From Paenibacillus sp. P25 (GTDB taxonomy: Bacteria > Bacillota > Bacilli > Paenibacillales > NBRC-103111), in the NCBI GenBank assembly GCA_024704175.1, contig CP085629.1, positions 1,054,001-1,118,000 of the forward strand: DNA of 64,000 nt, read 5' to 3'. Every line of letters begins with the position of its first letter. Within the stretch, counting starts at the first letter, position 1. The notes beneath the pieces are model-generated. The model saw only the letters and a program-made list of their open reading frames with translations. It ran no database searches and was not told the origin of the DNA. This document shows, one piece after another, positions 28,930 through 38,150 of the stretch. The position numbers and the translations under genes are program-made.

Positions 28930-29196
28930 AAACAATAAAAGCGATGACCAGGGATACGAGTCCTTATGGATGCCAGACAGAGAGAGGGGCCGCCGGCTGA
29001 AAGCCCCTTTGGCGATCGTAAGTGATTTACCGCCCTGCAGCTGCGATATGGAAATCATGCACCCGCGCATGAGAGTATACTTCGCCGGGAATTCCCGTTA
29101 CAGAAGACCAATGAGGATCTGCGGTACAAGCAGGTCGAATTAGGGTGGAACCACGAGCGCACTCGTCCCTTCGGAGGAGATGCGCTCTTTTTTTAT
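28930..29196 (+). ncRNA. T-box riboswitch 2 (threonine) upstream of thrS
   Basis: A second complete T-box leader, offset about 274 bases from the first and strongly alike throughout: AGAGAGG/GGCTGAAAG, specifier ACC in ATTTACCGCC near 29030, T-box AGGGTGGAACCACG at 29142-29155, and a terminator GAGCGCA...TGCGCTC followed by seven T (to 29196). No separate promoter is evident between the two, so they should act in series on one transcript. Confidence 0.9.
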
Positions 29197-29219
29197 CTCA
29201 AATTAATGGAGGAATGAAC

Positions 29220-31133
29220 ATGGCTGTGAAATTAGCTTTTCCGGATGGCAAGGTAAGGGAGTACGACCAAGGCACGACGGTGGAACAAGTGGCGGGCTCT
29301 ATCAGCCCGGGCTTAAAAAAGATGGGGGCGGCAGGGAAGCTGAATGGTCAAATCGTTGATTTGAGCCGGCCGATCGAAGAGGATGCAAGCATCGAAATCG
29401 TAACGCTGGAATCCCCCGAAGGACTGGAGGTCTATCGCCACAGCACGGCGCACTTGATGGCGCAAGCGATCAAGCGCATTTACGGCGGGAAGTCGGTTCA
29501 GCTCGGCATCGGCCCGGTGATCGAGGACGGCTTCTACTACGATATCGACATCGAAAAGCCGCTGACCCCGGAAGACCTGTCGGCGATCGAGCAGGAGATG
29601 GAAAAGATCGTGCAGGAAAACCTGCCGATCGTACGGCGTGTCGTCAGCCGTGAAGAAGCAGTAGGCCTATTCGAGCCGATGGGGGAGGTTCTGAAGCTCG
29701 AATTGATTCGGGATCTGCCGGAGCATGCGGTCATCACAGTCTATCAGCAGGGTGAGTTCATTGATCTCTGCCGCGGGCCGCATCTTCCCTCGACCGGGCG
29801 CATCAAGGCCTTCAAGCTGCTTCATGTAGCGGGCGCTTATTGGCGCGGGGATTCGAACAATAAGATGCTGCAGCGGATTTACGGCACGTCCTTCCCGGCC
29901 AAAGCGCAGCTGGAAGAGCATCTGGCTGCGCTGGAGGAAGCGAAGAAGCGCGACCACCGGAAGCTCGGCAGGGAGCTCGAGCTGTTCATGTTCTCGGAGG
30001 AAGCGCCGGGCATGCCGTTCTATTTGCCGAAAGGGATGGTCATCCGGACGGAGCTCGAGAATTTCGCCCGCGAGGTGCAGATGAAGCTGGATTACCAGGA
30101 GGTACGGACCCCGCTGATGATGAACCAGCGGCTGTGGGAGCAGTCGGGTCATTGGGATCATTACCATGAGAACATGTATTTTACGGATATTGACGGCACT
30201 CCGTTTGCGCTCAAGCCGATGAACTGTCCGGGGCATATGCTGATCTTCAAAAACAGCCTGCATTCCTACCGCGATCTTCCGTCGCGCATTGCCGAATTCG
30301 GCCAGGTGCACCGCCATGAGGCGTCCGGCGCCTTGAACGGGATGATGCGGGTCCGCACCTTCTGCCAGGACGACGCCCATATCTTCGTGCGGCCGGATCA
30401 GATCGAGGAGGAGATCGGCCGGGTCATCGCGTTTATCGACCGGATCTACGAGGTGTTCGGCTTTGAATATACGATGGAGCTGTCTACGCGCCCCGAGGAT
30501 TCGATGGGCTCCGAGGAGCTGTGGCAGGAGGCCGAAGCGGCGCTGAGGAATGTGCTGGATAAGCGCGGCGCCAGCTACCGGATCAACGAAGGGGACGGGG
30601 CCTTTTACGGACCGAAGATCGATTTCCATATCCGCGACGCGCTGAAGCGCAGCTGGCAGTGCGCGACAATTCAGCTGGATTTTCAAATGCCGGAAAAGTT
30701 CGAGCTTTCCTACATCGGCGAGGACAACCAGAGACATCGTCCCGTCGTCATTCACCGGGCGGCGTACGGTTCGATCGACCGCTTCATCGGCATCCTGACG
30801 GAGCATTACAGCGGCGCGTTCCCCGCTTGGCTGTCCCCGGTGCATGCCAAGATCCTGCCGGTATCGGACAACTTCAACGACTATGCGTTTGAGGTGAAAG
30901 CAAGGCTTGCCGCGGCAGGGTCGCGGGTGGAAGTGGATATGCGCAGCGAAAAGCTCGGCTACAAGATCCGCGAGGCGCAGCTGGACAAAGTCCCGTATAT
31001 GCTGGTGGTGGGCGAGAACGAGCAAAGCAGCGGCACCGCGTCGGTGCGCAAGCGCGGCGAAGGCGATCTGGGCGCGCACAGTCTGGAGGACATTGCGGAG
31101 CGGATCGCACGGGAGATCCGGGATAAAGCATAA
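29220..31133 (+). CDS. thrS: Threonyl-tRNA synthetase
   Basis: An intact 637-residue protein of normal length. Domains in order: TGS (residues 1-63), editing/SAD domain with HSTAHLMAQAIK (HxxxH), class II catalytic core with MNCPGHMLIFKN (zinc cysteine), VHRHEASGALNGMMRVRTF (motif 2 arginine) and HRPVVIHRAAYGSIDRFIG (motif 3), then an anticodon-binding domain (LSPVHAKILPVSD onward). It charges tRNA-Thr in the cytoplasm. ATG 29220 is chosen since GGAGG lies 7 bases upstream; ATG 29214 is too near. It is controlled by two T-box riboswitches in series, so expression should rise steeply when threonine is short. Confidence 0.97.
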   Translation: MAVKLAFPDGKVREYDQGTTVEQVAGSISPGLKKMGAAGKLNGQIVDLSRPIEEDASIEIVTLESPEGLEVYRHSTAHLMAQAIKRIYGGKSVQLGIGPVIEDGFYYDIDIEKPLTPEDLSAIEQEMEKIVQENLPIVRRVVSREEAVGLFEPMGEVLKLELIRDLPEHAVITVYQQGEFIDLCRGPHLPSTGRIKAFKLLHVAGAYWRGDSNNKMLQRIYGTSFPAKAQLEEHLAALEEAKKRDHRKLGRELELFMFSEEAPGMPFYLPKGMVIRTELENFAREVQMKLDYQEVRTPLMMNQRLWEQSGHWDHYHENMYFTDIDGTPFALKPMNCPGHMLIFKNSLHSYRDLPSRIAEFGQVHRHEASGALNGMMRVRTFCQDDAHIFVRPDQIEEEIGRVIAFIDRIYEVFGFEYTMELSTRPEDSMGSEELWQEAEAALRNVLDKRGASYRINEGDGAFYGPKIDFHIRDALKRSWQCATIQLDFQMPEKFELSYIGEDNQRHRPVVIHRAAYGSIDRFIGILTEHYSGAFPAWLSPVHAKILPVSDNFNDYAFEVKARLAAAGSRVEVDMRSEKLGYKIREAQLDKVPYMLVVGENEQSSGTASVRKRGEGDLGAHSLEDIAERIAREIRDKA

Positions 31134-31551
31134 AGATTTTGCAAATTCATCCGTAAGTCTGTTTCAGGGAAGTCCAAGCCGGGTAATAAAACGTAGTGGG
31201 AAGTGGTAATGGAAATCAAACAGCGGAAAACAAGATTCGTTGTAATCTGTAATCCGAAAGGTTGGTTGGTACCATGTTCTCTCTCAAGAGGATGAAGCGA
31301 TTAAGATTTCTCCATCGGAGACAAGTGCTTTCAGAGCTGGGTAAAATACCGAAGTCGCTGAACGCATCCTGATCACCCAAGTGTAGTGAATCATGAACAT
31401 TACGGCTTCCCACATAGAAGGCCCTGCGCTGATGCGCGGGGTCTTCGCATTTTTGCAGGGATCGCGGGAAGGAGGGGATTCGTGCCTTTTCGTTTCAACG
31501 CGGACGGAATAAGTTAAAGAAGAATCAAACGCCAAAAATGGGGGAACCGCA
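31134..31551 (+). other. Non-coding stretch after thrS
   Basis: No gene was found in this 418-base stretch. It contains one hairpin with a T tract (31421-31454) and, at 31264, a sequence resembling a degraded T-box core (GGTTGGTACCATG). The remainder shows no clear signal. Confidence 0.5.
31421..31454 (+). terminator. Possible Rho-independent terminator
   Basis: CCCTGCGC (31422-31429) pairs with GCGCGGGG (31434-31441) with one bulge, followed by TCTTCGCATTTTT. It lies between thrS and the next gene. Confidence 0.5.
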
Positions 31552-32177
31552 ATGAAACCGAATGCCAACACCCGTTTCATCGATTATTTCGAGTACGCCA
31601 TGTATCTGCTCGCTGTGATCTGCTTCATTTATTTCTTCCTCCAAGGCAACAGGCCCAAAATGCTCGAGCCTGTGCTGATCGCCGCGGTCCTGGCCGGCAT
31701 CCGGGCGCTTGTCCGCTGGACCCGGATCGAGATGTTCCCCGCCTTAAGAATATCCGTCCTGGCGTTTATTTTCATCACTATGTTTTTGGCCAATGAATTT
31801 AACTTTTACTCGCTCGTTCCTTACATGGATAAAATCGAACACGTCCTGTCCGGGGGCGTGCTCTTCTATGTGGGGTCGCTGATTCTTATGCATATAACGA
31901 AGGATGAAAGACCGTCCGAGCCGCGGCTGAAGACAGCCGTATACTTCAGCTTGTATTTCTCCGTCGCCATGGCCGGTCCGCTGGGAGATATACGAGTTCG
32001 TCACCGACCGGCTCTTCGGTCTTCAAAGCCAGCGGGGCAGACCTGACCGATACGATGACGGACATCATCTGCGGTACGGTGGGCGCCGTAATGACCGCCG
32101 CGGCCTATTATGGATATAAAGCAAGAAAGCGTGCTGCGGCTGTTTCCTCAGAGCAAAAGGGCGGTCTTCCCATGTAA
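31552..32177 (+). CDS. YjdF/DUF2238-like integral membrane protein, frameshifted
   Basis: About 208 residues. Five or six membrane spans: FEYAMYLLAVICFIYFFL, LIAAVLAGIRALV, LRISVLAFIFITMFLANEF, GVLFYVGSLILMHI and, near the end, IICGTVGAVMTAAAYYGY. The motif (W)EIYEFVTDRLFG and DLTDTMTD are typical of the DUF2238/YjdF family; MDKIEHVLSG carries its early histidine. Frame changes are needed near 31985 and 32038. Function of the family is unknown. It stands alone and its own promoter is not clear. Confidence 0.7.
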
Positions 32178-32324
32178 GACGTGTTAACGGAAACTCCCCG
32201 TCGAAACGCCCAGGGGCACAGCAGCTTCTATATTGCGGAGGAATTGGATCAAATATCCAACTTTTTCTATCATCGATTCGTCAATATTCATGATGGAAGA
32301 GAGTCCAGCGGTGAGGAGCGACGG

Positions 32325-33047
32325 ATGATGAGAATGAAGAGCAAAATCATATTAGGAACAGCGATCGGAGTGCTCGTTGCGGCAGGATCCGTTTATGCGG
32401 AGGCAACGCTGAAGCTGTTTATCAATGGGATGGGATATGCTCCTGAAACCCTTGATGCAAAAATTGAAAAGGGCAAGGTCATGATTTCATTGGACAAGGT
32501 TGCGGAAGCGTTCAAAACAAAGGCATTGTATGATCCAAGCCGGAATGAGATAAGAGTTAGCCTGCCTGATCCGGCCAATCTAAGCAATCAATTAACAAGC
32601 CTTGAGGATGCCTTGTGCCCGGAAAATCCGGAGGATGCCCTGCAGACATGGGTGAAAGGAATTCAAAAGCGCAACGGAGCGATGCAGTACGCTGTCCTTT
32701 CTCCCGAGCTGCGGGCTAAGACCAAGGCGCAGTTTGATCAGTATTATTGGGTCACCGGCGGTTCCAGTCCACACATGGGCGAAATTTACAATCTGACTAC
32801 CGAACATCTTAGCGATACTGCGATCCGCTACTCGTTCCAGTACGCGTTAGTTGCCAATTACTATCATGGAGAAGGAAGCGCCGTGGTGACCGTTGAATGG
32901 TTCGATAGAGAACAAGCTGGAGAACGTCGTGAAGGATGGTATATCACTTCTGCACAAATGGCAGACCCTGACGACACCGGACTCACGGTCGGCGTAGATC
33001 CGCTTGACCCTGTTCAGCCGGCGGATACGTCGATTAGGGAAGAGTAA
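32325..33047 (+). CDS. Secreted stalk-domain (copper amine oxidase N-like) protein
   Basis: An intact 240-residue protein. A signal peptide (MRMKSKIILGTAIGVLVAAG) ends near VYA|EATL. Residues ~26-75 read KLFINGMGYAPETLDAKIEKG and KVMISLDKVAEAFKTKALYDP, the pattern of the copper-amine-oxidase-N/stalk domain often found in Paenibacillus exported proteins. The C-terminal ~150 residues (MQYAVLSPELRAKTKAQF, YSFQYALVANYYHGEGSAVV) look like an NTF2-type or Sec-exported domain of unknown role. Start 32325 or 32328 follows GAGGAG. No function can be assigned. Confidence 0.7.
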   Translation: MMRMKSKIILGTAIGVLVAAGSVYAEATLKLFINGMGYAPETLDAKIEKGKVMISLDKVAEAFKTKALYDPSRNEIRVSLPDPANLSNQLTSLEDALCPENPEDALQTWVKGIQKRNGAMQYAVLSPELRAKTKAQFDQYYWVTGGSSPHMGEIYNLTTEHLSDTAIRYSFQYALVANYYHGEGSAVVTVEWFDREQAGERREGWYITSAQMADPDDTGLTVGVDPLDPVQPADTSIREE

Positions 33048-33111
33048 GCTTCCGTATGCAAATAGAACTGAAAAAGGACGATCGTCTAGGGTCCAGCTTG
33101 CAGAATCATGT

Positions 33112-34386
33112 TTATTTATCCGGCCCCGCACTGGCGGCCTGGCTGCGCTCCGCTTCTTCCGCCCACTCGCTGAGCTTCCGGTCGGACGGAAGAAAGATGG
33201 CGAGCAGCCCAATCAGCGGAAGCAAAGCGCACAGCTTGATGACGGTTTCGATGCTCGTCGAATCGGCAAGCGCCCCGAGCGCCGCGGCCCCCAGACCGCC
33301 GGCCCCGAACGCGAGGCCGAAGAACAGTCCGGAGACGGTGCCGATCTTGCCGGGAAGCGGCTCCTGGGCGTAGACGACGTTCACCGAGCCGCTGGACATG
33401 AGCGTAAAGCCGATGATCACGCAGAAGATGATGCTGACCGCAAAACTCACGTACGGCAGCGAGGAAGGCGAACGGCGCGCCCCGAGAATCGAGAACCAGA
33501 TTAAGTTCCGCCGGCCGAAACGGTCGGCCAGCGGTCCGCCGAAGAACGTCCCGGCCGCGCCCGCGGCAAGAAAGGCGAATACGCACCACTGTGCTTCTTG
33601 AACGGACAAATGAAAGCGGTCGATCAGATAGAACGAATAAAAGCTCGTAATTCCGGCGAGGTAGGCCATCTTGGAGGTGAGGATCAGCACAAGAATCGTG
33701 ATTGCGGCCGCAACCCTCCTGCGGTTTGCCGCCGGCGCCCCAGCGGAGCCCCGGCTCCGCTTCTTGACGGTCCCCGCCTGAAGCCTTCCGCTGTACCACC
33801 GCGCGGTATAGGCCTGAATGGCGAACGCCGCACCGGCCAGCGGCGTGAACCAGAGGATGCCGGGCTGGCCGAGCGGTACGAAGATCAGCGCGGTCATGAT
33901 GGGCGCGAGCGCCTGCCCCGCGTTGCCCCCAACCTGGAAGATGCCCTGGGCGAGGCCTCTTCTGGCTCCGGCGGCCAAATAGGCGACTTTGGCCGATTCG
34001 GGATGAAACACCGACGAGCCCACGCCGACAAGCACGACCGAGCCGAGCATCGACCAGAAGCCGGTCGCGAATGCGAGTCCCAGCACCCCGAGCAGGGTGG
34101 CGACTACACCGAGCGGCAGCAGGTAGGGCTGAGGCTTGCGGTCGCTGTATAGTCCGATGGCCGGCTGCAGCACCGAGGCGGTCAAATTAAGCGCGAAGGC
34201 GATCAGACCAAGCTGCGTATAGGTTAAAGCCAGCGATTCCTTCACTATCGGGAAGATGGCGGGAACGACCGACTGAATCGTATCGTTCAGCAAATGGACC
34301 ATGCTGATCGCGATCAAGACGCCGAACACCGTGCTGTTCTCCTTCAGTCCGGCCTGGCCTGCGCCCGCCGTCAATTTCGTCTGCAT
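33112..34386 (-). CDS. MFS transporter, fosmidomycin-resistance (Fsr) type
   Basis: An intact 424-residue protein with twelve predicted helices. The N-terminal half has HLLNDTIQSVVPAIFPIVK and LNLTASVLQPAIGLYSDRKP, strongly like Fsr-family exporters, with SSVFHPESAKVAYLAAG and GNAGQALAPI next; a second-half A-motif reads GGPLADRFGRRNLIW. The middle loop is basic (KKRSRGSAG). ATG 34386 has GGAGGAG 7 bases upstream on the minus strand. Substrate could be a phosphonate drug or other small molecule. It stands alone and faces away from the kinase region. Confidence 0.85.
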   Translation of the reverse strand: MQTKLTAGAGQAGLKENSTVFGVLIAISMVHLLNDTIQSVVPAIFPIVKESLALTYTQLGLIAFALNLTASVLQPAIGLYSDRKPQPYLLPLGVVATLLGVLGLAFATGFWSMLGSVVLVGVGSSVFHPESAKVAYLAAGARRGLAQGIFQVGGNAGQALAPIMTALIFVPLGQPGILWFTPLAGAAFAIQAYTARWYSGRLQAGTVKKRSRGSAGAPAANRRRVAAAITILVLILTSKMAYLAGITSFYSFYLIDRFHLSVQEAQWCVFAFLAAGAAGTFFGGPLADRFGRRNLIWFSILGARRSPSSLPYVSFAVSIIFCVIIGFTLMSSGSVNVVYAQEPLPGKIGTVSGLFFGLAFGAGGLGAAALGALADSTSIETVIKLCALLPLIGLLAIFLPSDRKLSEWAEEAERSQAASAGPDK

Positions 34387-34480
34387 CCGGATTCTCCTCC
34401 GCTTCGGAATGTATGATTTTGGCAAAGTATAGCAACCGATTCCCAAATGTGTCAAACCCTTTTTTCAGTCGCAGAAATAG

Positions 34481-34508
34481 AAAAACAGCCGCCCGACGCA
34501 GGCAACTG
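34481..34508 (-). terminator. Rho-independent terminator of the phytase-like gene
   Basis: On the minus strand CAGTTGCC and GGCGGCTG pair (8 bp with two G-U), loop of seven, followed by TTTTT. It lies 18 bases after the stop at 34526. Confidence 0.65.
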
Positions 34509-34525
34509 CTTCTATATCCGTTCTA

Positions 34526-35771
34526 TCACTTGGTTTCAGGCTCGACGTCAAAGGCAAGCAGTTGAGTGACTTGAGTCGAGTTGAAATTGTTATCCGATAC
34601 GAGCACCAGGCTGTCATGCCCGTTCTTCAGCTTCGGTCCCCAGGCGATGCCTTCGACATTGTCCAGCTTCGGCAGGCCGAGCGTGTTCAGGTCGAGAACC
34701 AGCTTCTTGGCGGCAGGTTGGATTGTCTCGGATTTCAGGGAATCGAGGTTCTTCACATCCGTCGCCTGATCCACGTCCGCTTCATAAATCCGGATATAAT
34801 TGGAATAAGTGCCGTCATCCGCTTGTACGCCCGACCGTTCCAGGATAAGGAATTTGTGGTCGTTTAAGGCCAGCATTTCCGATACGCCGTTGTCGGCGCT
34901 CTTGCCCGTACCGGGCTTCGCCGGAATGGCATCGACCGGGTAGGCATATTCCGCCACGACTTGTCCGCTTCTGTCGTACTTCGTAATCCGCGATAAGGTT
35001 CCGTTATCTACGGTTGAGATGTCGCCATCCTGATAGAGCGCCGATTCCATGGCTGTAAAATAGTATTTCCCGTCCGGAGTAAAGCTGCTTCCTTCCAGGG
35101 CGAGGTTGTTGCGGAACCCCTTTTTCGCCGTTTGCTCCGTGCCGGGATCGATTTTAAACGCGTCCGGGATGGGGAAGGAGGACAGGTAATCCCCGTTCCG
35201 ATCGGCTTGATTGATGAAGGGATTCATAGCCAGGCCGCGGTCCCCTTCACTCGTGTACCAGACCGACCGGGTCTTCGGATCGAAGCGGATGGATTCGAGA
35301 TCGGGAACGACGCCTTTCTGATTCGCGGCATACTCCTTCTTGTTCGGGAACGTGGCGCCGTCCGGCTCGCTTGAATTCCGTTACTCCCGTAAGCTCGACC
35401 GAATAGAAGCTCTTGGTATCGTATTTCAGCTTCGCCGTATAGAAGCGGGCCGGGCTGTTATCCGACCGGTCGTCGCTGATCAGAATCCATTTGCGGGTCT
35501 TGGGATCGTAATCGATGCCCGACAGACCTCCGACCTTAGTCCCTTCGAACATCTGATCGTTCGGGATTCGTTGTTCGCCGATGAATGTGAGTTGCCCGAC
35601 CGAGTGAACTGGAGCCTGCCCGGCGTGTTTGGACTTTCCTTTCCCATGCGCTTCGCCTGCCGCCTGGGCTTGTCCGCCGTCATTGGGCCCTTGAGCGGAA
35701 ACCGTGCCCAATGGAGCGGCTAATAACAGTACGGTCACCGTCCCGGCGGAAATGAGCTTTCCGAGCTTCAT
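34526..35771 (-). CDS. Secreted esterase-like/phytase-like protein, frameshifted
   Basis: About 415 residues. A signal peptide (MKLGKLISAGTVTVLLLAA) ends near VSA|QGP; a low-complexity linker (GEAHGKGKSKHAGQ) follows. The mature domain has LSGIDYDPKTRKWILISDDRS, LESIRFDPKTRSVWYTSEGD, ALEGSSFTPDGKYYFTAMESA, ILERSGV and NVEGIAWGPKLKNG, the repeats of the phytase-like esterase domain (PF13449), a beta-propeller. A frame change near 35355 is needed. It may hydrolyse phosphate or carboxyl esters outside the cell; the substrate is unknown. Start ATG 35771 has AGAAGGTG upstream; an ATG 18 bases earlier is possible. Confidence 0.8.
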
Positions 35772-35959
35772 GCCTGCACCTTCTCCCATTTTTCTTCCCA
35801 TTATAAAAAATGCTTCATACCCCGACAATAGGCCGTGGGAAAATTTACAATCTTTTAATGCGGGCGAGTACGATCCAATTTCCTATGAAATTAGGTATGA
35901 CGGAACTGGATCATCCTGAACGCCGTGGTAAAATATAGAGGGCTTCGGGTGTATGGAGG

Positions 35960-37387
35960 TTGGTGTCTATTTATTTGTACATTTTTATGTTTTTATCCTT
36001 ATGGACGATAGGGCTCACGGTCCTGGCCAGAAACTTCCGAAACGCCTACTCGCGTTGGATGGCCTGCGCGTTTTTTGCCGGAGGGTGCCCGAGCTTCGCC
36101 TTCTCCGTTCATCTGCTCCTGATTCCGTTCCTTAAGCGGCACGGCGTGCTGACGCCTGCACTCAAGGAAGGTCTGGAGCTCATCAGTATCCCGGCCATTC
36201 ATCTTTACTGGTATTTTCTCTCGTACTTCGTGCTGGCCGGCTCCATCGTATTTTCCGGATTTTTATCACAAAAAGCATCCCGAACCGCCGCCATTCTGCT
36301 GGCTCTCCCCGTCATTCTGCTCCTCTGGTTTACCGCAGATTTCAACATTCCGTTTGAGTTCCGTTCAAGTGATGTCCGCCTCCTGTTTGGGCTGTATATG
36401 CTCGCTTCCTTCGCGATTTATCTCACCGGTTGCCTGAAAGAGAAGGATCCGTTCATTCGAAAAAACCGGTTTCGCACGTCCATTTTTGTGATCACAGCCA
36501 TGTCTTGGGCTTATTTGAACGATTTTATCGGTATGGATCGCTTCTCTTTCGGCCCCGGCCCGTTTGAAATCGTAAGCAACGGCCAATGGAAGCATAACTA
36601 CCTGATTATTGCCTGGATGGTGGCCTGTTTTCTTTTTATGGAATCCGGTACGGTTTTTTGGGGATCAAGCTGCGGATTGAAGAACAAAGGCTTGATGATT
36701 CGATGAGAAGCTTAACGATCGGCACGCAGATTTTGAACCATTCCATCAAGAATGAAATTCAGAAAATCAACTACCTGAACGGCCGGGCTCTTGCTTTGCT
36801 GGAACGGGAGCAGAAGGAGAAGGCGGCGGAGGCGCTGCGCAGCCTGACCTGCGTTGCGGATCATCTGCTGGACAGGATGAACCGGATCAGGGCGAAGGCG
36901 GAGGACATTGTCCTGCAGGAGAAGGGCGCCCGCTGTGCGGAATGATCGATTCGATTCTGGCCTCCGTCAAGCCGCTGCATGAAAACGGGGTCCGCATCGT
37001 GAAGCAGTACGACGTGGACGGAACGCTGATCTGCGATGAGCTCCACGTACGGGAGGTGCTGAATAACGTCTGCCTGAACGCTTTGGAAGCCCTGCCCCCG
37101 AAGAACGGTTTTCTGCATATCGGAACCCAAATGTGCAAAGGCGACTTGTACATTGTCGTCAAGGATAACGGCCACGGCATCCCCAAGGAGAATTTGGACA
37201 AAATCTTCGATCCTTTCTTCACGACCAAAAAAACACGAGCAGCTACGGCCTTGGCCTCAGCTACTGTTATGCGGTCATGCACAAGCATGGCGGCAGTATC
37301 GGTATCGCCAATAGCGAGGTAGGCAGGGGTACCACTTTGTACATCCGGTTTCCGGGCAAAAGGTTTCAGCTCCGAAAAAGGGAGTAG
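35960..37387 (+). CDS. Membrane sensor histidine kinase, frameshifted
   Basis: About 475 residues. The N-terminal half (to ~residue 235) has about seven hydrophobic segments (YIFMFLSLWTIGLTVLA onward). The kinase core follows in other frames: H-box QILNHSIKNEIQKINYL with the likely phosphorylated histidine, N-box EVLNNVCLNALEALP, G1 box DNGHGIPKENLDKIFDPFF and G2 box SSYGLGLSYCYAVMHKHGG. Frame changes lie near 36660, 36935 and 37232. It would phosphorylate the regulator encoded next door in the opposite direction, three bases between stops. The start is uncertain: TTG/GTG at 35960-35965 lie too close to GGAGG. Its proximity to the lanthipeptide genes suggests, but does not prove, a role in their control. 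Confidence 0.82.
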
Positions 37388-37390
37388 TCC

Positions 37391-37962
37391 TTATTTCATC
37401 AGCTTGTTCCTAATGCTCTTCAGCTGCGACTTGATCGTATTTACGGATTTGTGAAGCATCTCCGATATTTGCGTTTTATTCATGCCCGCTTCCTTCAGGT
37501 CATAGATTTCCCTCTCGGCCGGAGTGAGCTGGCTCAGCTGAATTTCCTTCACCAGAACCGGCGCCGCATCGGCATGGATCGCCGGCTTCCCCGCATACGT
37601 ATCCCGGATCGCCTGAACAATATCTTTATAGCTGGATTTCGTAATGTAATTTTTCGCTCCGTGCTGGAACGATTTGATAATAATCTCTTTCTCCTGCAGC
37701 GAGGTCAGCATGATGATCTTCAGATCGTTCCGGGCGGAAAGCGCGAGCTCCCGTGCCGCCTCCAGCCCGTCGAGCCGGTTTTCCGTCAGGTTGATGTCCA
37801 TCAGAACGATGTCGATATCCCCGTCTCGGCGGCTCCGCAGGCTTCTTCTTTCGTGGCCGCCGTATAGACGACCTCGATATCCTCCAGCTCGTTCAGATCC
37901 GCCGCCAGCGTCTGCTGCCAGAACGGGTCGTCCTCCACCAGCATCACCTTGATCTTGTACAT
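37391..37962 (-). CDS. NarL/FixJ-type response regulator, frameshifted
   Basis: About 190 residues. The receiver domain begins KIKVMLVEDDPFWQQTL (acidic pocket) and continues, after a frame change near 37822, with IVLMDINLTEN (phospho-acceptor aspartate), KIIMLTSL and KNYITKSSY (conserved lysine). The C-terminal LuxR-type HTH has LTPAEREIYDLKEAGMNKTQI and HKSVNTIKSQLKSIRNKL. ATG 37962 follows GGAAGGTGA. It is divergent from lanC across 188 bases and convergent with the kinase gene, so it is well placed to bind the lanC upstream region, which is inference. Confidence 0.88.
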
Positions 37963-38150
37963 CCGTTCACCTTCCCGTTCACCGATTTCATGTATTTCCA
38001 GTATAGAGGAAAACGACGGCACGAAGAAGGTTGATTTTTCTTCATCCTCTTCCGGAAGCGGGGGGCTATAAAAGTTCATCCTCCTCAAAACCGTTCCGAG
38101 CCTCCATAATCCGATTTAGAGCTTGCAGCTGTAAGGGAGGTTGCCGATCG

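Noticed and set aside
29667..31079. 470-residue minus-strand ORF opposite thrS
   Set aside because: It is antisense to the whole of a conserved gene, and its composition (Arg, His, Leu rich) is that of a shadow.
31264..31276. GGTTGGTACCATG resembles the core of a T-box (GGGTGGTACCGCG)
   Set aside because: Only 10 of 13 bases match, no terminator with a T tract follows closely, and stem I features are lacking. At most a decayed element.
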